64,000 nt of DNA from Martinezella dioscoreae (GTDB lineage: Bacteria; Pseudomonadota; Alphaproteobacteria; Rhizobiales; Rhizobiaceae): positions 79,665 to 143,664 of the forward strand of contig NZ_BLAJ01000008.1 of the NCBI RefSeq assembly GCF_009176305.1, written 5' to 3'. Position 1 is the stretch's first letter; each line of letters begins with the position of its first letter. Below the pieces are notes generated by a model. It did not search any database. It was not told where the DNA came from and saw only the letters and a list, made by a program, of their open reading frames with translations. Below, piece by piece: positions 44,837 to 53,421 of the stretch. The position numbers and the translations under genes are program-made.

Positions 44837-45847
44837 ATGAAAGCAGGAATTGCACTCGCGGCCTTTGCCGCCATGATGGCCGCATCCATGCCCGCCAAGG
44901 CCGACACCATGGTCTTCACGAGCTGGGGAGGAACGACGCAGGATGCGCAGAAGGTCGCCTGGGCCAACCAGTTCACGGCAAAGACCGGTATCGGCGTCAT
45001 GCAGGACGGCCCAACGGATTACGGCAAGTTGAAAGCAATGGTCGAAGCCGGCCAGGTGAGCTGGGACGTCGTCGACGTCGAGGGTGATTATGCCGCGCAG
45101 GCCGGCAAGGCGGGTCTGCTCGAAAAGCTCGACTTTTCCGTCATCGACAAGTCCAAGCTCGATCCGCGCTTCGTCAGCGACTATTCCGTCGGTAGCTTCT
45201 ATTATTCCTTTGTTATCGGCTGCAACGCCGATGCGGTCAGCGCCTGCCCGAAGACCTGGGCTGATCTCTTCGACACGAAGAAATTCCCCGGCAAGCGCAC
45301 CTTCTACAAATGGTCCGCGCCCGGCGTCATCGAAGCGGCGCTCTTGGCCGATGGCGTTCCCGCCGACAAGCTCTATCCGCTCGATCTCGATCGCGCCTTC
45401 AAGAAGCTCGATACGATCAAATCCGATATTGTCTGGTGGTCGAGCGGCGCGCAATCGCAGCAGCTGCTGGCCTCGGCCGAAGCGCCTTTCGGCAGTCTCT
45501 GGAATGGCCGCATGACCGCGCTTGCCAACAGCGGCGTCAAGACGGAGACCTCCTGGAGCCAGAACATCACGGCAGCGGATGCCCTTGTCATCCCCAAGGG
45601 TGCGCCGAACCTCGAAACGGCGATGAAATTCATCGCGCTCGCGACCTCGGCACAGTCGCAGGCCGATCTGGCGAAGGCCACCGGATATGCGCCGACCAAC
45701 CTCGGCTCGGCGAAACTGATGGACCCTGAAATAGCCAAGACCTTGCCGGACCAGCAGACCGCCAGTCAGGTCAATGCCGACATGAATTACTGGGCCGCGA
45801 ACAGGGATGCGATCGGCAAGAAGTGGTACGCCTGGCAGGCGCAGTAA
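44837..45847 (+). CDS. Periplasmic binding protein, polyamine type (PotD/PotF-like)
   Basis: A 336-residue secreted protein. The signal peptide is MKAGIALAAFAAMMAASMPA with cleavage near KA-DTMV. The mature start MVFTSWGGTTQDAQKVAWAN and the WDVVDVEGDYAAQAGKAGLL segment are typical of the spermidine/putrescine-type family, which also binds other cationic or carboxylic compounds. AAGGG precedes ATG 44837. With two permeases and an ATPase it makes a full importer, and with the enzymes upstream it points to uptake of the compound they degrade. Confidence 0.92.
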   Translation: MKAGIALAAFAAMMAASMPAKADTMVFTSWGGTTQDAQKVAWANQFTAKTGIGVMQDGPTDYGKLKAMVEAGQVSWDVVDVEGDYAAQAGKAGLLEKLDFSVIDKSKLDPRFVSDYSVGSFYYSFVIGCNADAVSACPKTWADLFDTKKFPGKRTFYKWSAPGVIEAALLADGVPADKLYPLDLDRAFKKLDTIKSDIVWWSSGAQSQQLLASAEAPFGSLWNGRMTALANSGVKTETSWSQNITAADALVIPKGAPNLETAMKFIALATSAQSQADLAKATGYAPTNLGSAKLMDPEIAKTLPDQQTASQVNADMNYWAANRDAIGKKWYAWQAQ

Positions 45848-45865
45848 GCGGCGGAGATGACCAGA

Positions 45866-45891
45866 CCACCGCGGACAAATCTCCGCGGTGG
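45866..45891 (+). other. Strong stem-loop after binding-protein gene
   Basis: A perfect 10-bp inverted repeat CCACCGCGGA (45866-45875) / TCCGCGGTGG (45882-45891) with loop CAAATC. It lies in the 114-bp gap between the binding-protein and first permease genes and has no T-run, so it probably stabilises the upstream mRNA or attenuates downstream expression. Confidence 0.75.
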
Positions 45892-45961
45892 GGCAATGCG
45901 AGGTCCAGGCCTGTGCCTAGCGATCGCTGCTCAACAGCGCCCATGGTGGGAAAGGATTGCC

Positions 45962-46834
45962 ATGTCGACATACGTAGACGTCGCGGACGCGGCCGCACCG
46001 GCGCGCAAGACGGCAGGGTCGACCGGATTCGCGCAGGTCGCGCCGGCCCTCGCCTTCGTCGCGATCTTTTTCATCTTTCCGGTCATCGCGTTGCTTCTGC
46101 GCAGCGTGATGGAGCCGGCTTTCGGCTTCGGCAATTACGCCGAATTGCTGGGCTCAGAAACCTATCTAAAGATCTTCGCCAACACGTTCATCGTGTCGGG
46201 CGTCGTCACCGTCCTATCGCTGCTGATCGGCTTTCCCGTGGCATGGACGCTGGCGATCATGCCGTCGCGCTGGTCCTCGGTCGTCTTTGCGATCCTGCTG
46301 CTGTCGATGTGGACGAACCTGCTCGCGCGCACCTATGCCTGGATGGTGCTTTTGCAGCGTACGGGATTGATCAACAAGATGCTGATCGGCATGGGCCTGA
46401 TCGACAAGCCGCTTGCCCTCGTCAATAACCTGACCGGTGTGACGATCGGCATGACTTATATCATGCTGCCCTTCATCATCTTGCCGCTCTACGGCGTCAT
46501 CAAGAAAATCGATCCGGCCGTGCTGCAGGCGGCGGCACTGTGCGGTGCCAGCCGTCTGCAGTGCCTCACTCGCATTCTGATACCGCTTGCCGCTCCCGGC
46601 ATGATGGCAGGAGCCCTGATGGTGTTCGTCATGTCGCTCGGCTACTACGTCACGCCGTCGCTGCTTGGCGGCACCGCGAACATGATGCTCGCCGAACTCA
46701 TCGCCCAGTTCGTGCAATCGCTCGTCAATTGGGGCATGGGCGGCGCGGCCGCCTTCGTCCTGTTGGTCGTCACCCTGACGCTTTATGCCGTCCAGCTGCG
46801 GTTCTTCGGCGTTCAAAGCACGGGGGGACGCTGA
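45962..46834 (+). CDS. Polyamine-type ABC transporter permease (PotB-like)
   Basis: A 290-residue protein with six membrane segments, first APALAFVAIFFIFPVIALLL. Its EAA-type loop is AVLQAAALCGASRLQCLTRI at about residues 185-204. It starts at ATG 45962 after GGGAAAGGA. It forms the channel with the next permease, whose gene starts two bases after its stop. Confidence 0.93.
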   Translation: MSTYVDVADAAAPARKTAGSTGFAQVAPALAFVAIFFIFPVIALLLRSVMEPAFGFGNYAELLGSETYLKIFANTFIVSGVVTVLSLLIGFPVAWTLAIMPSRWSSVVFAILLLSMWTNLLARTYAWMVLLQRTGLINKMLIGMGLIDKPLALVNNLTGVTIGMTYIMLPFIILPLYGVIKKIDPAVLQAAALCGASRLQCLTRILIPLAAPGMMAGALMVFVMSLGYYVTPSLLGGTANMMLAELIAQFVQSLVNWGMGGAAAFVLLVVTLTLYAVQLRFFGVQSTGGR

Positions 46835-46835
46835 G

Positions 46836-47636
46836 ATGTTGCTGAATTTCGATCGTCTCGGCTGGTGGAAATATGTGCTGCTTGCCATCACCGTCCTGAC
46901 CGCGGCCTTTCTTCTTCTGCCGATCCTGTTCATCGCCGCCTTGTCGTTCGGCTCATCGCAATGGCTGATCTTTCCGCCGCCGGGCTGGACCTGGCGCTGG
47001 TACGCGGAACTGCTTTCCGATCCGCAATGGCTGGCTTCCGCCTGGACGAGCTTCAAGATCGCTTCGATCGTCACGGTGCTTTCGGTGCTGCTCGGTCTTG
47101 TGACCTCCTTCGGCCTGGTGCGCGGGAAGTTCATGTTTCGCGATGCGCTGAAGGCACTGTTCCTGACGCCGATGATCCTCCCCGTCGTCGTGTTCGCCGT
47201 CGCTCTCTACGCCTTCTTCCTGCGAATTGGGCTGGGCGGCACCTTAGTCGGCTTCGTGTTGTGCCATCTGGTCCTGGCGCTACCCTTTTCCATCCTGTCG
47301 ATCGCTGGCGCGCTCGAAGGCTTTGACAAGTCGATCGAGGATGCCGCCGTGCTTTGCGGCGCGTCTCCGCTCGAGGCGAAGATCAGGGTCACGCTGCCCG
47401 CCATCAGCCACGGATTGTTCTCGGCTGCCGTCTTCTCGTTCCTGACGTCCTGGGATGAGGTGGTCGTTGCGATCTTCATGGCGAGCCCGACGTTGCAAAC
47501 GCTGCCCGTCAAAGTCTGGGCGACGCTCCGGCAGGACCTGACGCCGGTCGTCGCTGCTGCCTCCACACTTCTCATTCTTTTGACGGTCATGTTGATGACG
47601 CTGGCCGCGATCGTGCGCAAGGTTCTAAAAAAATGA
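46836..47636 (+). CDS. Polyamine-type ABC transporter permease (PotC-like)
   Basis: A 266-residue protein with six membrane segments, first YVLLAITVLTAAFLLLPILF. The EAA loop SIEDAAVLCGASPLEAKIRV is at about residues 165-184. It is the second channel half and overlaps the ATPase gene by four bases. Confidence 0.93.
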   Translation: MLLNFDRLGWWKYVLLAITVLTAAFLLLPILFIAALSFGSSQWLIFPPPGWTWRWYAELLSDPQWLASAWTSFKIASIVTVLSVLLGLVTSFGLVRGKFMFRDALKALFLTPMILPVVVFAVALYAFFLRIGLGGTLVGFVLCHLVLALPFSILSIAGALEGFDKSIEDAAVLCGASPLEAKIRVTLPAISHGLFSAAVFSFLTSWDEVVVAIFMASPTLQTLPVKVWATLRQDLTPVVAAASTLLILLTVMLMTLAAIVRKVLKK

Positions 47637-48712
47637 GCGAATCCTTCCTGAAAATCAAAGGCATCCGCAAGGAATATGGTCCCGTCGTCGCGGTCCACGA
47701 CGTCAATCTCGAGGTCAAGCGCGGCGAGTTCCTGACCTTTCTCGGCCCCTCCGGCTCGGGCAAGAGCACGACGCTTTATATCCTCGCCGGTTTCGAGAAC
47801 CCCACCAAGGGCGATATCCTGCTGAACGGCGAGACGCTGCTGTCGACACCATCGCACAAGCGCAATATCGGCATGGTGTTCCAGCGCTATACGCTATTTC
47901 CGCATTTGACCGTCGGAGAGAATATCGCCTTTCCGTTGAAGGTGCGCCGCAAGCCCAAGGCAGAGGTCGACAGCCGTGTCAGGGAAATGCTCCGCCTTGT
48001 CCGGCTGGAAGGCTTCGAGGATCGCAAGCCCGCGCAAATGTCCGGCGGCCAGCAGCAGCGCGTCGCTCTTGCGAGGGCACTCGCTTATGACCCGCCGGTG
48101 CTTTTGATGGACGAGCCGTTGTCGGCTCTCGACAAGAAATTGCGCGAAGAAATCCAGCACGAGATCAAAAGGATCCACGAGCAAACCGAGGTAACGATCC
48201 TCTATGTGACCCACGACCAAGAAGAGGCTCTGCGGTTGTCCGATCGCATCGCCGTCTTCTCCAAAGGCATCATCGATCAGATAGGAACCGGCCCGGAACT
48301 CTACGCCAATCCACGCACTCGTTTTGTCGCCGAGTTCATCGGCGACAGCGACTTCATTTCCTGTCATCTGCTTTCATCGGACAATGGCCAGGCGACGATC
48401 TCACTCGGCGACAAGATCATCTTCGACAGCATCCCGGTTCACGGCCGGCCGGCGTCGGGGAGCAAAGCGGCGTTGATGTTGCGGCCGGAACGCATCCGGC
48501 TCGGGCGCGAGGCGGGTGTGAGCAAGGGCCTCAGCGCGACCGTCAACGATATCACTTTCCTCGGCAACAACGTGCATGTGACGACACGGATCGCCGCCGG
48601 CGAAACCTTGTCCGTGCGCCTGCCCTTCGGCCACGAAGCCATCTCGGGTCTTAGCCGCGGCGATAACGTGCATCTGGAGTTCGATCCCGACGCCGCGCAT
48701 GTCTTCTGTTAG
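47633..48712 (+). CDS. Polyamine-type ABC transporter ATPase (PotA-like)
   Basis: A 359-residue ATPase. Walker A GPSGSGKST, Q-loop VFQRYTLFPHLTV, signature MSGGQQQRVALARAL, Walker B VLLMDEPLSALD and switch His in VTHDQEEAL are intact. The C-terminal 110 residues (from about 250) are the TOBE regulatory domain (ALMLRPERIRLG). It is the last gene of the operon that starts at 39561. Confidence 0.95.
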   Translation: MSESFLKIKGIRKEYGPVVAVHDVNLEVKRGEFLTFLGPSGSGKSTTLYILAGFENPTKGDILLNGETLLSTPSHKRNIGMVFQRYTLFPHLTVGENIAFPLKVRRKPKAEVDSRVREMLRLVRLEGFEDRKPAQMSGGQQQRVALARALAYDPPVLLMDEPLSALDKKLREEIQHEIKRIHEQTEVTILYVTHDQEEALRLSDRIAVFSKGIIDQIGTGPELYANPRTRFVAEFIGDSDFISCHLLSSDNGQATISLGDKIIFDSIPVHGRPASGSKAALMLRPERIRLGREAGVSKGLSATVNDITFLGNNVHVTTRIAAGETLSVRLPFGHEAISGLSRGDNVHLEFDPDAAHVFC

Positions 48713-48843
48713 CGCTGACCGGAGGCTGGCGTTGTCGAAGCGCGATGAAGACAATGGCAGCGAGGACGGCAGCGCTATTTACGCCAGAGTGCGTTCTATA
48801 CCATGTAGAGCTTCCCGGATTTGTATTGCGCAGCCGCCAGCCG

Positions 48844-48861
48844 TTTTTCATCGATGAAAAA
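48844..48861. promoter_or_regulatory. Perfect 18-bp palindrome upstream of aldo/keto reductase
   Basis: TTTTTCATCGATGAAAAA is fully self-complementary and lies 82 bases before the aldo/keto reductase ATG, in a 230-bp gap. It is a candidate operator for an unknown regulator, or an intrinsic terminator of the transporter operon, since a T-run and A-run flank the stem on both strands. Confidence 0.5.
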
Positions 48862-48942
48862 TACCCTGCAGATTTGGTTGTTTATCGCCCTGGCATCTCG
48901 CCCTATGTCTGCCTGCAACGATAGATGATCGTGGAGGACGAC

Positions 48943-49956
48943 ATGCTGACCAAACCCGATGGCACGACCACAATGGCGCTCTGGAATGGCCGGGAAATTC
49001 CACGCCTGGGCATGGGATGTTGGGCGATCGGCGGACCGTTTTATGCTGGCGATGTGCCGCTCGGCTGGGGTGACGTCGATGATGATGAATCGGTCCGTGC
49101 CATCGACCGGGCGGTGGATCTCGGCATTCGCTTCTTCGACACCGCCTCGAATTACGGGGCTGGGCATTCCGAAGAGGTGGTCGGCAGGGCGATCGGCAAT
49201 CGGGACGATATCACCATCGCCACCAAATTCGGCTTCGCGACGGACGAGAAGACCAAGCAAGCCACGGGCGCCTTTTCCGATCCTGCCTTTATCCGGCAGT
49301 CCGCTGAGACGTCATTGCGTCGCCTGCGCCGTGATCGTCTGGATCTGCTGCAGTTCCATCTTAACGATTTTCCGCTCGAAGCTTCTGACGAGGTATTTGA
49401 GACACTTGAAGCGCTCAAGGCCGAAGGCAAGATCGATGCTTTCGGCTGGAGTACGGATCATCCGGACCGCGCCGCACGTCACGTGCATCGCTCAGGGTTC
49501 GTTTCGGTTCAGCATACGATGAACGTCTTCGAGCCGGTCCCGGCGATGATCGATGTCATCGAGCGTAATGGTCTGATTTCCATCAATCGCGGTCCGCTCG
49601 CCATGGGGTTGCTCAGCGGCAAGTTCACGCCTGACAAGGCAGTCGGAGAAAAGGATGTGCGTGGTGCGAGCCTCGACTGGATGGTCTACTTCAAGGACGG
49701 CAGGATTGCTCCCGAATTCGCCGCGCGCCTGGAGGCGGTCCGCGATCTGCTGACCGAGGGGGGCCGCACGCTCACACAGGGTGCGCTTGCCTGGTTGTGG
49801 GCGCGTTCGCCGCGCACCCTGCCAATTCCCGGCTTCCGCACGGTTGCTCAAGTCGAAGAAAACGCCGGAGCCTTGGCCAAGGGACCGCTGCCGGCAGATG
49901 TGATGGCGGCGGTCGATCAGGCGCTGGCGGGTCTCCGGTCGTCGCTCCACGAATAG
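48943..49956 (+). CDS. Aldo/keto reductase
   Basis: A 337-residue TIM-barrel NADPH-dependent oxidoreductase. The catalytic tetrad is present: Asp in RFFDTASNYGAG with Tyr four residues on, Lys in IATKFGF, and His in LLQFHLND. The ATG at 48943 follows GGAGGA; an ATG six codons upstream lacks this. It follows the transporter operon after 230 bases that contain a perfect palindrome, so it is probably a separate unit. The substrate is unknown. Confidence 0.93.
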   Translation: MLTKPDGTTTMALWNGREIPRLGMGCWAIGGPFYAGDVPLGWGDVDDDESVRAIDRAVDLGIRFFDTASNYGAGHSEEVVGRAIGNRDDITIATKFGFATDEKTKQATGAFSDPAFIRQSAETSLRRLRRDRLDLLQFHLNDFPLEASDEVFETLEALKAEGKIDAFGWSTDHPDRAARHVHRSGFVSVQHTMNVFEPVPAMIDVIERNGLISINRGPLAMGLLSGKFTPDKAVGEKDVRGASLDWMVYFKDGRIAPEFAARLEAVRDLLTEGGRTLTQGALAWLWARSPRTLPIPGFRTVAQVEENAGALAKGPLPADVMAAVDQALAGLRSSLHE

Positions 49957-50108
49957 GCTGACGGGACTTACGGGTTAGGTCTCTTTGCCGTCGTGTCGCG
50001 GCCGCGATAACCCATCGGCGATGCGCTCTCAATTGGAGTTTCATTGGGCCGCAGGCAGGCATAACCGCGTAGGACAATCTCGTGGATTTCAGCGGCTGGT
50101 GATCTAGG

Positions 50109-50148
50109 TTGGAAGGGTCGTGTGTTCGACTCCCATCAAGAGCTCACC
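50109..50148 (+). other. Possible tRNA or tmRNA 3'-end-like fragment
   Basis: The stretch around TTCGACT (50125-50131) looks like a T-arm: GTGTG before and CCCAT after pair at four of five positions (one a G-T). AGCTCACC follows, resembling an acceptor end. No matching 5' acceptor strand or anticodon arm is found upstream, so this is at best a remnant. Confidence 0.2.
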
Positions 50149-50160
50149 CCTTTCCTTTGT

Positions 50161-51144
50161 TCATCCTGCCTCAAGAACCACCTTCCCAAACCCACCACCC
50201 GCCTCCATGCGGCGATGGGCATCTGCGGCTCTATCAAGTGGAAAGACTTCGCCGACGAGTGGCCGAAGCCGTCCATCACCGAACATCGGAAGCGCGTTGT
50301 CCGCAAAACGCCGAACCATGGCGCGCTTTTCCTCGATGGCGCGGGACTTCATAACAGTCCCGATCACCTTCAGGTGCTTGTAGAGCACCGTATCGAGCGG
50401 AATGATCGCGTTGTCGTCCCGTCCCAGCAGCCCGACCTGCACCAAACGCCCGCCTTCAGCAAGGCTGCGGATATTGCGTGCCGAATAGCTTCCGCCAACG
50501 AAGTCGATGATTAGATCGGCGCCGCAGGATCCAGTCGCATCGATGATCTTCGCCTCGAAATCCTGCCGGCGGTAATCCCACACAGCCTCGGCGCCAAGGG
50601 AACGAACCTTATCGATATTGTTTGCGGAGGCAGTTGCGAACACTCTGGCTCCCATCGCCACCGCAAGCTGGACCACAGCGGATCCGATCCCACCGGCGGC
50701 GGCATGGACCAGCACGCTTTCTTCTGGCCGTATCTGGCCGAGATGGCACAGAGCTTCGTAGGCGGTAACGAAGCTTTCCATGACCGCCGCCGCTTCTACA
50801 TAGGACATACCGGCTGGTATGTGGACAGACAGGCCACTGTCTGCTCTGGCGACTTCCGCATAGGCTCCGCCGCCGACGATCGACATGACACGGTCGCCGA
50901 CGGAAAACTCCGAGACGGCCTCGCCGACAGCGATGACCTCCCCGGCGACCTCGAGGCCGAGGATAGGACTGTCTCCAAAGGCGCGCGAGCCATAATGACC
51001 TTCGCGCTGAAGGAGGTCAGCCCGATTGACGCCAGACGCCATGACCTTCACGAGGATGTCGCTCGGCCGGAGCTCAGGATAAGGAACCTCTGCGAGCCGG
51101 AGCACATCCGGCCCACCAAAGTCGTCGAAGATGATCACTTTCAT
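50161..51144 (-). CDS. NADPH:quinone oxidoreductase (zeta-crystallin-like MDR)
   Basis: A 327-residue MDR-superfamily protein. The GroES-like half begins MKVIIFDDFGGPDVLRLAEV and has SGVNRADLLQREGHY. The Rossmann half has VLVHAAAGGIGSAVVQLAVA (AAxGGVG type NADPH site). It lacks the Cys/His zinc site, as expected for quinone reductases. ATG at 51144 is preceded by AAGGATGG. It is the second gene of a two-gene unit with the SRPBCC-like protein (10 bases apart), divergent from a LysR regulator. Confidence 0.93.
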   Translation of the reverse strand: MKVIIFDDFGGPDVLRLAEVPYPELRPSDILVKVMASGVNRADLLQREGHYGSRAFGDSPILGLEVAGEVIAVGEAVSEFSVGDRVMSIVGGGAYAEVARADSGLSVHIPAGMSYVEAAAVMESFVTAYEALCHLGQIRPEESVLVHAAAGGIGSAVVQLAVAMGARVFATASANNIDKVRSLGAEAVWDYRRQDFEAKIIDATGSCGADLIIDFVGGSYSARNIRSLAEGGRLVQVGLLGRDDNAIIPLDTVLYKHLKVIGTVMKSRAIEEKRAMVRRFADNALPMFGDGRLRPLVGEVFPLDRAADAHRRMEAGGGFGKVVLEAG

Positions 51145-51154
51145 TGGTCCATCC

Positions 51155-51691
51155 TTACCTGGCGAGAGCACGCCGTGCGATGCTTGCGGCAAAGAGCGGC
51201 GTCTCGCGTCGATTGTGATCGCCACCGGCCGCCTGCCGGGCGGCGGCTGCGTCCTCGTAAGTTACGCCGTGCTCTTCCAAAAAGGTCATGAAAGCATCCG
51301 TCGGATGCGCCGTCACACGATTGGTGTAGCGCGTCCGGTTTTCGTCGATCTTCTCGGCGATCAGTTCCCAGACCACGTTGACCTGCGTGCGGCCGTTCGC
51401 CGTGAACACATCCGAGATGGAGTTCATGCGGCAATAGGCAGCCTCGGCAGCCTCGGCGACATAGTGCTGGACGACCAGTCCGGAGCCGATCTGTTCGACG
51501 TTGATCGACATGCGACGCCCATCATCCGTCCACGTGATACCGGCTGCGATATGATCCGGCGCGCAGCAGCGCAGATATTCGGCTTCCGGCAGCGTGAAGA
51601 GCCAATCTGCGATGTCGACCTTTTCGAAGGGGACATCGATGTCGGCCGAATATGCCGACCGCGAGAGAATTGTTTCGAGAACCTTGACCAC
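51155..51691 (-). CDS. SRPBCC-like (polyketide-cyclase fold) protein
   Basis: A 178-residue protein from a GTG at 51691 with AAGGAAG six bases upstream; a longer ATG-started frame lacks such a site. SADIDVPFEKVDIADWLFTL is followed by the bent-sheet-like stretch ITWTDDGRRMSINVEQIGSG and VNVVWELIAEKIDENRTRYT, the pattern of a hydrophobic-ligand-binding SRPBCC domain. The assignment rests on pattern only. It is co-transcribed with the quinone oxidoreductase and divergent from the LysR regulator at 51817. Confidence 0.72.
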   Translation of the reverse strand: MVKVLETILSRSAYSADIDVPFEKVDIADWLFTLPEAEYLRCCAPDHIAAGITWTDDGRRMSINVEQIGSGLVVQHYVAEAAEAAYCRMNSISDVFTANGRTQVNVVWELIAEKIDENRTRYTNRVTAHPTDAFMTFLEEHGVTYEDAAAARQAAGGDHNRRETPLFAASIARRALAR

Positions 51692-51816
51692 GTTGTACTT
51701 CCTTCTGTTGAGTGACGGGCTAGACAAGCGCCCTGTTGACGAGAAGGAATGTGCTCCGGATGTTCTTTGATGATAACGATCTCAATGCTCGAAACCGTTT
51801 TGCGCTGTAGGCAAAG

Positions 51817-52734
51817 ATGAGAGATCCACGTTTTGCCGAACATCTGGCCGTCTACGTCGAGGTTGTCCGCTCCGGGAGCTTTTCAGCTGCGTCCCGTCGG
51901 CGTGCGGTAACCCCTTCGGCGATCGTTCGCCAGATCGATGCGCTCGAGCAGGATCTTGGCGTTCGACTGCTGGTTCGTTCCACCCGGGCCCTTTCCATGA
52001 CCGATGCGGGCCGGCATCTCTATGACCGTGCCCAGCGTCTGCTCGATGACCTGGCCGACACCCATGCCGAAGTTGCCGCGTTCGACGGTTCTGTCGGTGG
52101 CACCCTGCGGATTGCCTGTTTCCCGACGTTCGGCAAACGATACGTCATTCCGATCCTGGGTCCGTTGATGTCCGAATATCCAGCTCTCAGGGTGGAACTC
52201 GATCTGACGGAGCGCCTCGCGGATCCCGTGGCCGAAAGACTCGATCTGGTCATCCGCATGGGTGAGCTTCAAGACAGCTCGCTGATCGCCACAAAGATCG
52301 CGCCTCTGACGCGGGTCTTGGCCGCAAGCCCGGTCTATCTCGAGCGCTTGGGGATGCCACAGTCATCAGACGACCTTAAAAGGCACAGACTGCTCGACAA
52401 GCTTCACGGGAATGATCTGCTGGGCTGGTCGGATCTCCTGGGCAGCCCGGCCAGCGATAAGGTGTGCGACCGCGTCGCCTTCCGCTCGGACGACTTCGAG
52501 GCATTGAACAGTGCGGCGATCGCTGGAATGGGGATCGCCCTGCTTCCGGCCTGGGTATCAGGACCGTCAATCAAGGCAGGCGAACTGATCCGCATTCCGC
52601 TGGACGACGAGGCATGGAACGGCAAGCCTCCGGGCATCCACCTCCTGCGCGCGCTCCATGAGCCATCGGCGAAGGTTCGAGTGTTCACGGACAGGCTCAA
52701 GGCCTTTATCGGATCGCCGCCCATCTGGTCATGA
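51817..52734 (+). CDS. LysR-family transcriptional regulator
   Basis: A 305-residue LysR protein. HTH region: FAEHLAVYVEVVRSGSFSAA, TPSAIVRQIDALEQDLGVRL and TRALSMTDAGRHLYDRA. The effector domain runs from about residue 90 (GTLRIACFPTFGKRYVIPIL). It is divergent from the SRPBCC/quinone-oxidoreductase pair with a 125-bp gap and most likely controls it. The ligand could be a quinone or electrophile; that is inference from its target. Confidence 0.93.
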   Translation: MRDPRFAEHLAVYVEVVRSGSFSAASRRRAVTPSAIVRQIDALEQDLGVRLLVRSTRALSMTDAGRHLYDRAQRLLDDLADTHAEVAAFDGSVGGTLRIACFPTFGKRYVIPILGPLMSEYPALRVELDLTERLADPVAERLDLVIRMGELQDSSLIATKIAPLTRVLAASPVYLERLGMPQSSDDLKRHRLLDKLHGNDLLGWSDLLGSPASDKVCDRVAFRSDDFEALNSAAIAGMGIALLPAWVSGPSIKAGELIRIPLDDEAWNGKPPGIHLLRALHEPSAKVRVFTDRLKAFIGSPPIWS

Positions 52735-52890
52735 CGCCGTCTGCAAACCAAGCCCGTCAAAAGTTCGCAGTTTCAAACGCGCGTCGAACTCGCCTTTTTT
52801 CTGTTGCACTGAAAGTTCGCATCCCTTCAAGAGCTTCGAATATTGCGATTGCTGAAGAACTCTATATCGCTACGCCTAAGCCCAGCTCGT

Positions 52891-53421
52891 TTAGAAAGAC
52901 GTGCTTTCGGGCGATGTCCCGGCATAACGTATGCCGATAAACGTCATCAGACTGGCGACTGCGAAAACATTGATAGTCAACAGGGTAGCGATTTGATCGC
53001 TGGTCCACGGAAAGACGGGCTCTTCAAGCCTCCACCAGCATATCGCGAAACAGATGAAGATGAAGCAGGCGACACCCCGCTGCCACCATTTCTCATCGGG
53101 TTGGAACGAAACCAGTGTCAGCACCATGCAGGGTGCAAGAAATAGGAGCGTAGCAGACGCTCTTCCGAAAAGGACGGATTCGCATACTGTATCGACCGTG
53201 CCGATCAGCGGCAGCGCCAACCGAGCACTGAACGGCGATTTTCTGGCCACCAATGGGATCGCCAAAAATAAGGGAATCGCGGCGAGCGTTATAGCTGACG
53301 TCGCTACGCCATCGCCAACCAGCCACCAGACATAAAATGGATAGAAGGGTTTATTGGCTATGATAATCCAGGCAATGGTAACCGTTGCCCCAGTCCTTGG
53401 ATCCAGCGCCGGCTGCCTCAT
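52891..53421 (-). CDS. Uncharacterised multi-pass membrane protein
   Basis: A 176-residue protein with five likely membrane segments (TVTIAWIIIANKPFYPFYVW; AITLAAIPLFLAIPLVA; SATLLFLAPCMVLTLVSF; GVACFIFICFAICWW; LLTINVFAVASLMTFIGI). I do not recognise a family. It overlaps the upstream methyltransferase gene by four bases and is third in the operon DUF1295 protein - methyltransferase - this gene. Its partners suggest a role in membrane-lipid change. Confidence 0.75.
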   Translation of the reverse strand: MRQPALDPRTGATVTIAWIIIANKPFYPFYVWWLVGDGVATSAITLAAIPLFLAIPLVARKSPFSARLALPLIGTVDTVCESVLFGRASATLLFLAPCMVLTLVSFQPDEKWWQRGVACFIFICFAICWWRLEEPVFPWTSDQIATLLTINVFAVASLMTFIGIRYAGTSPESTSF

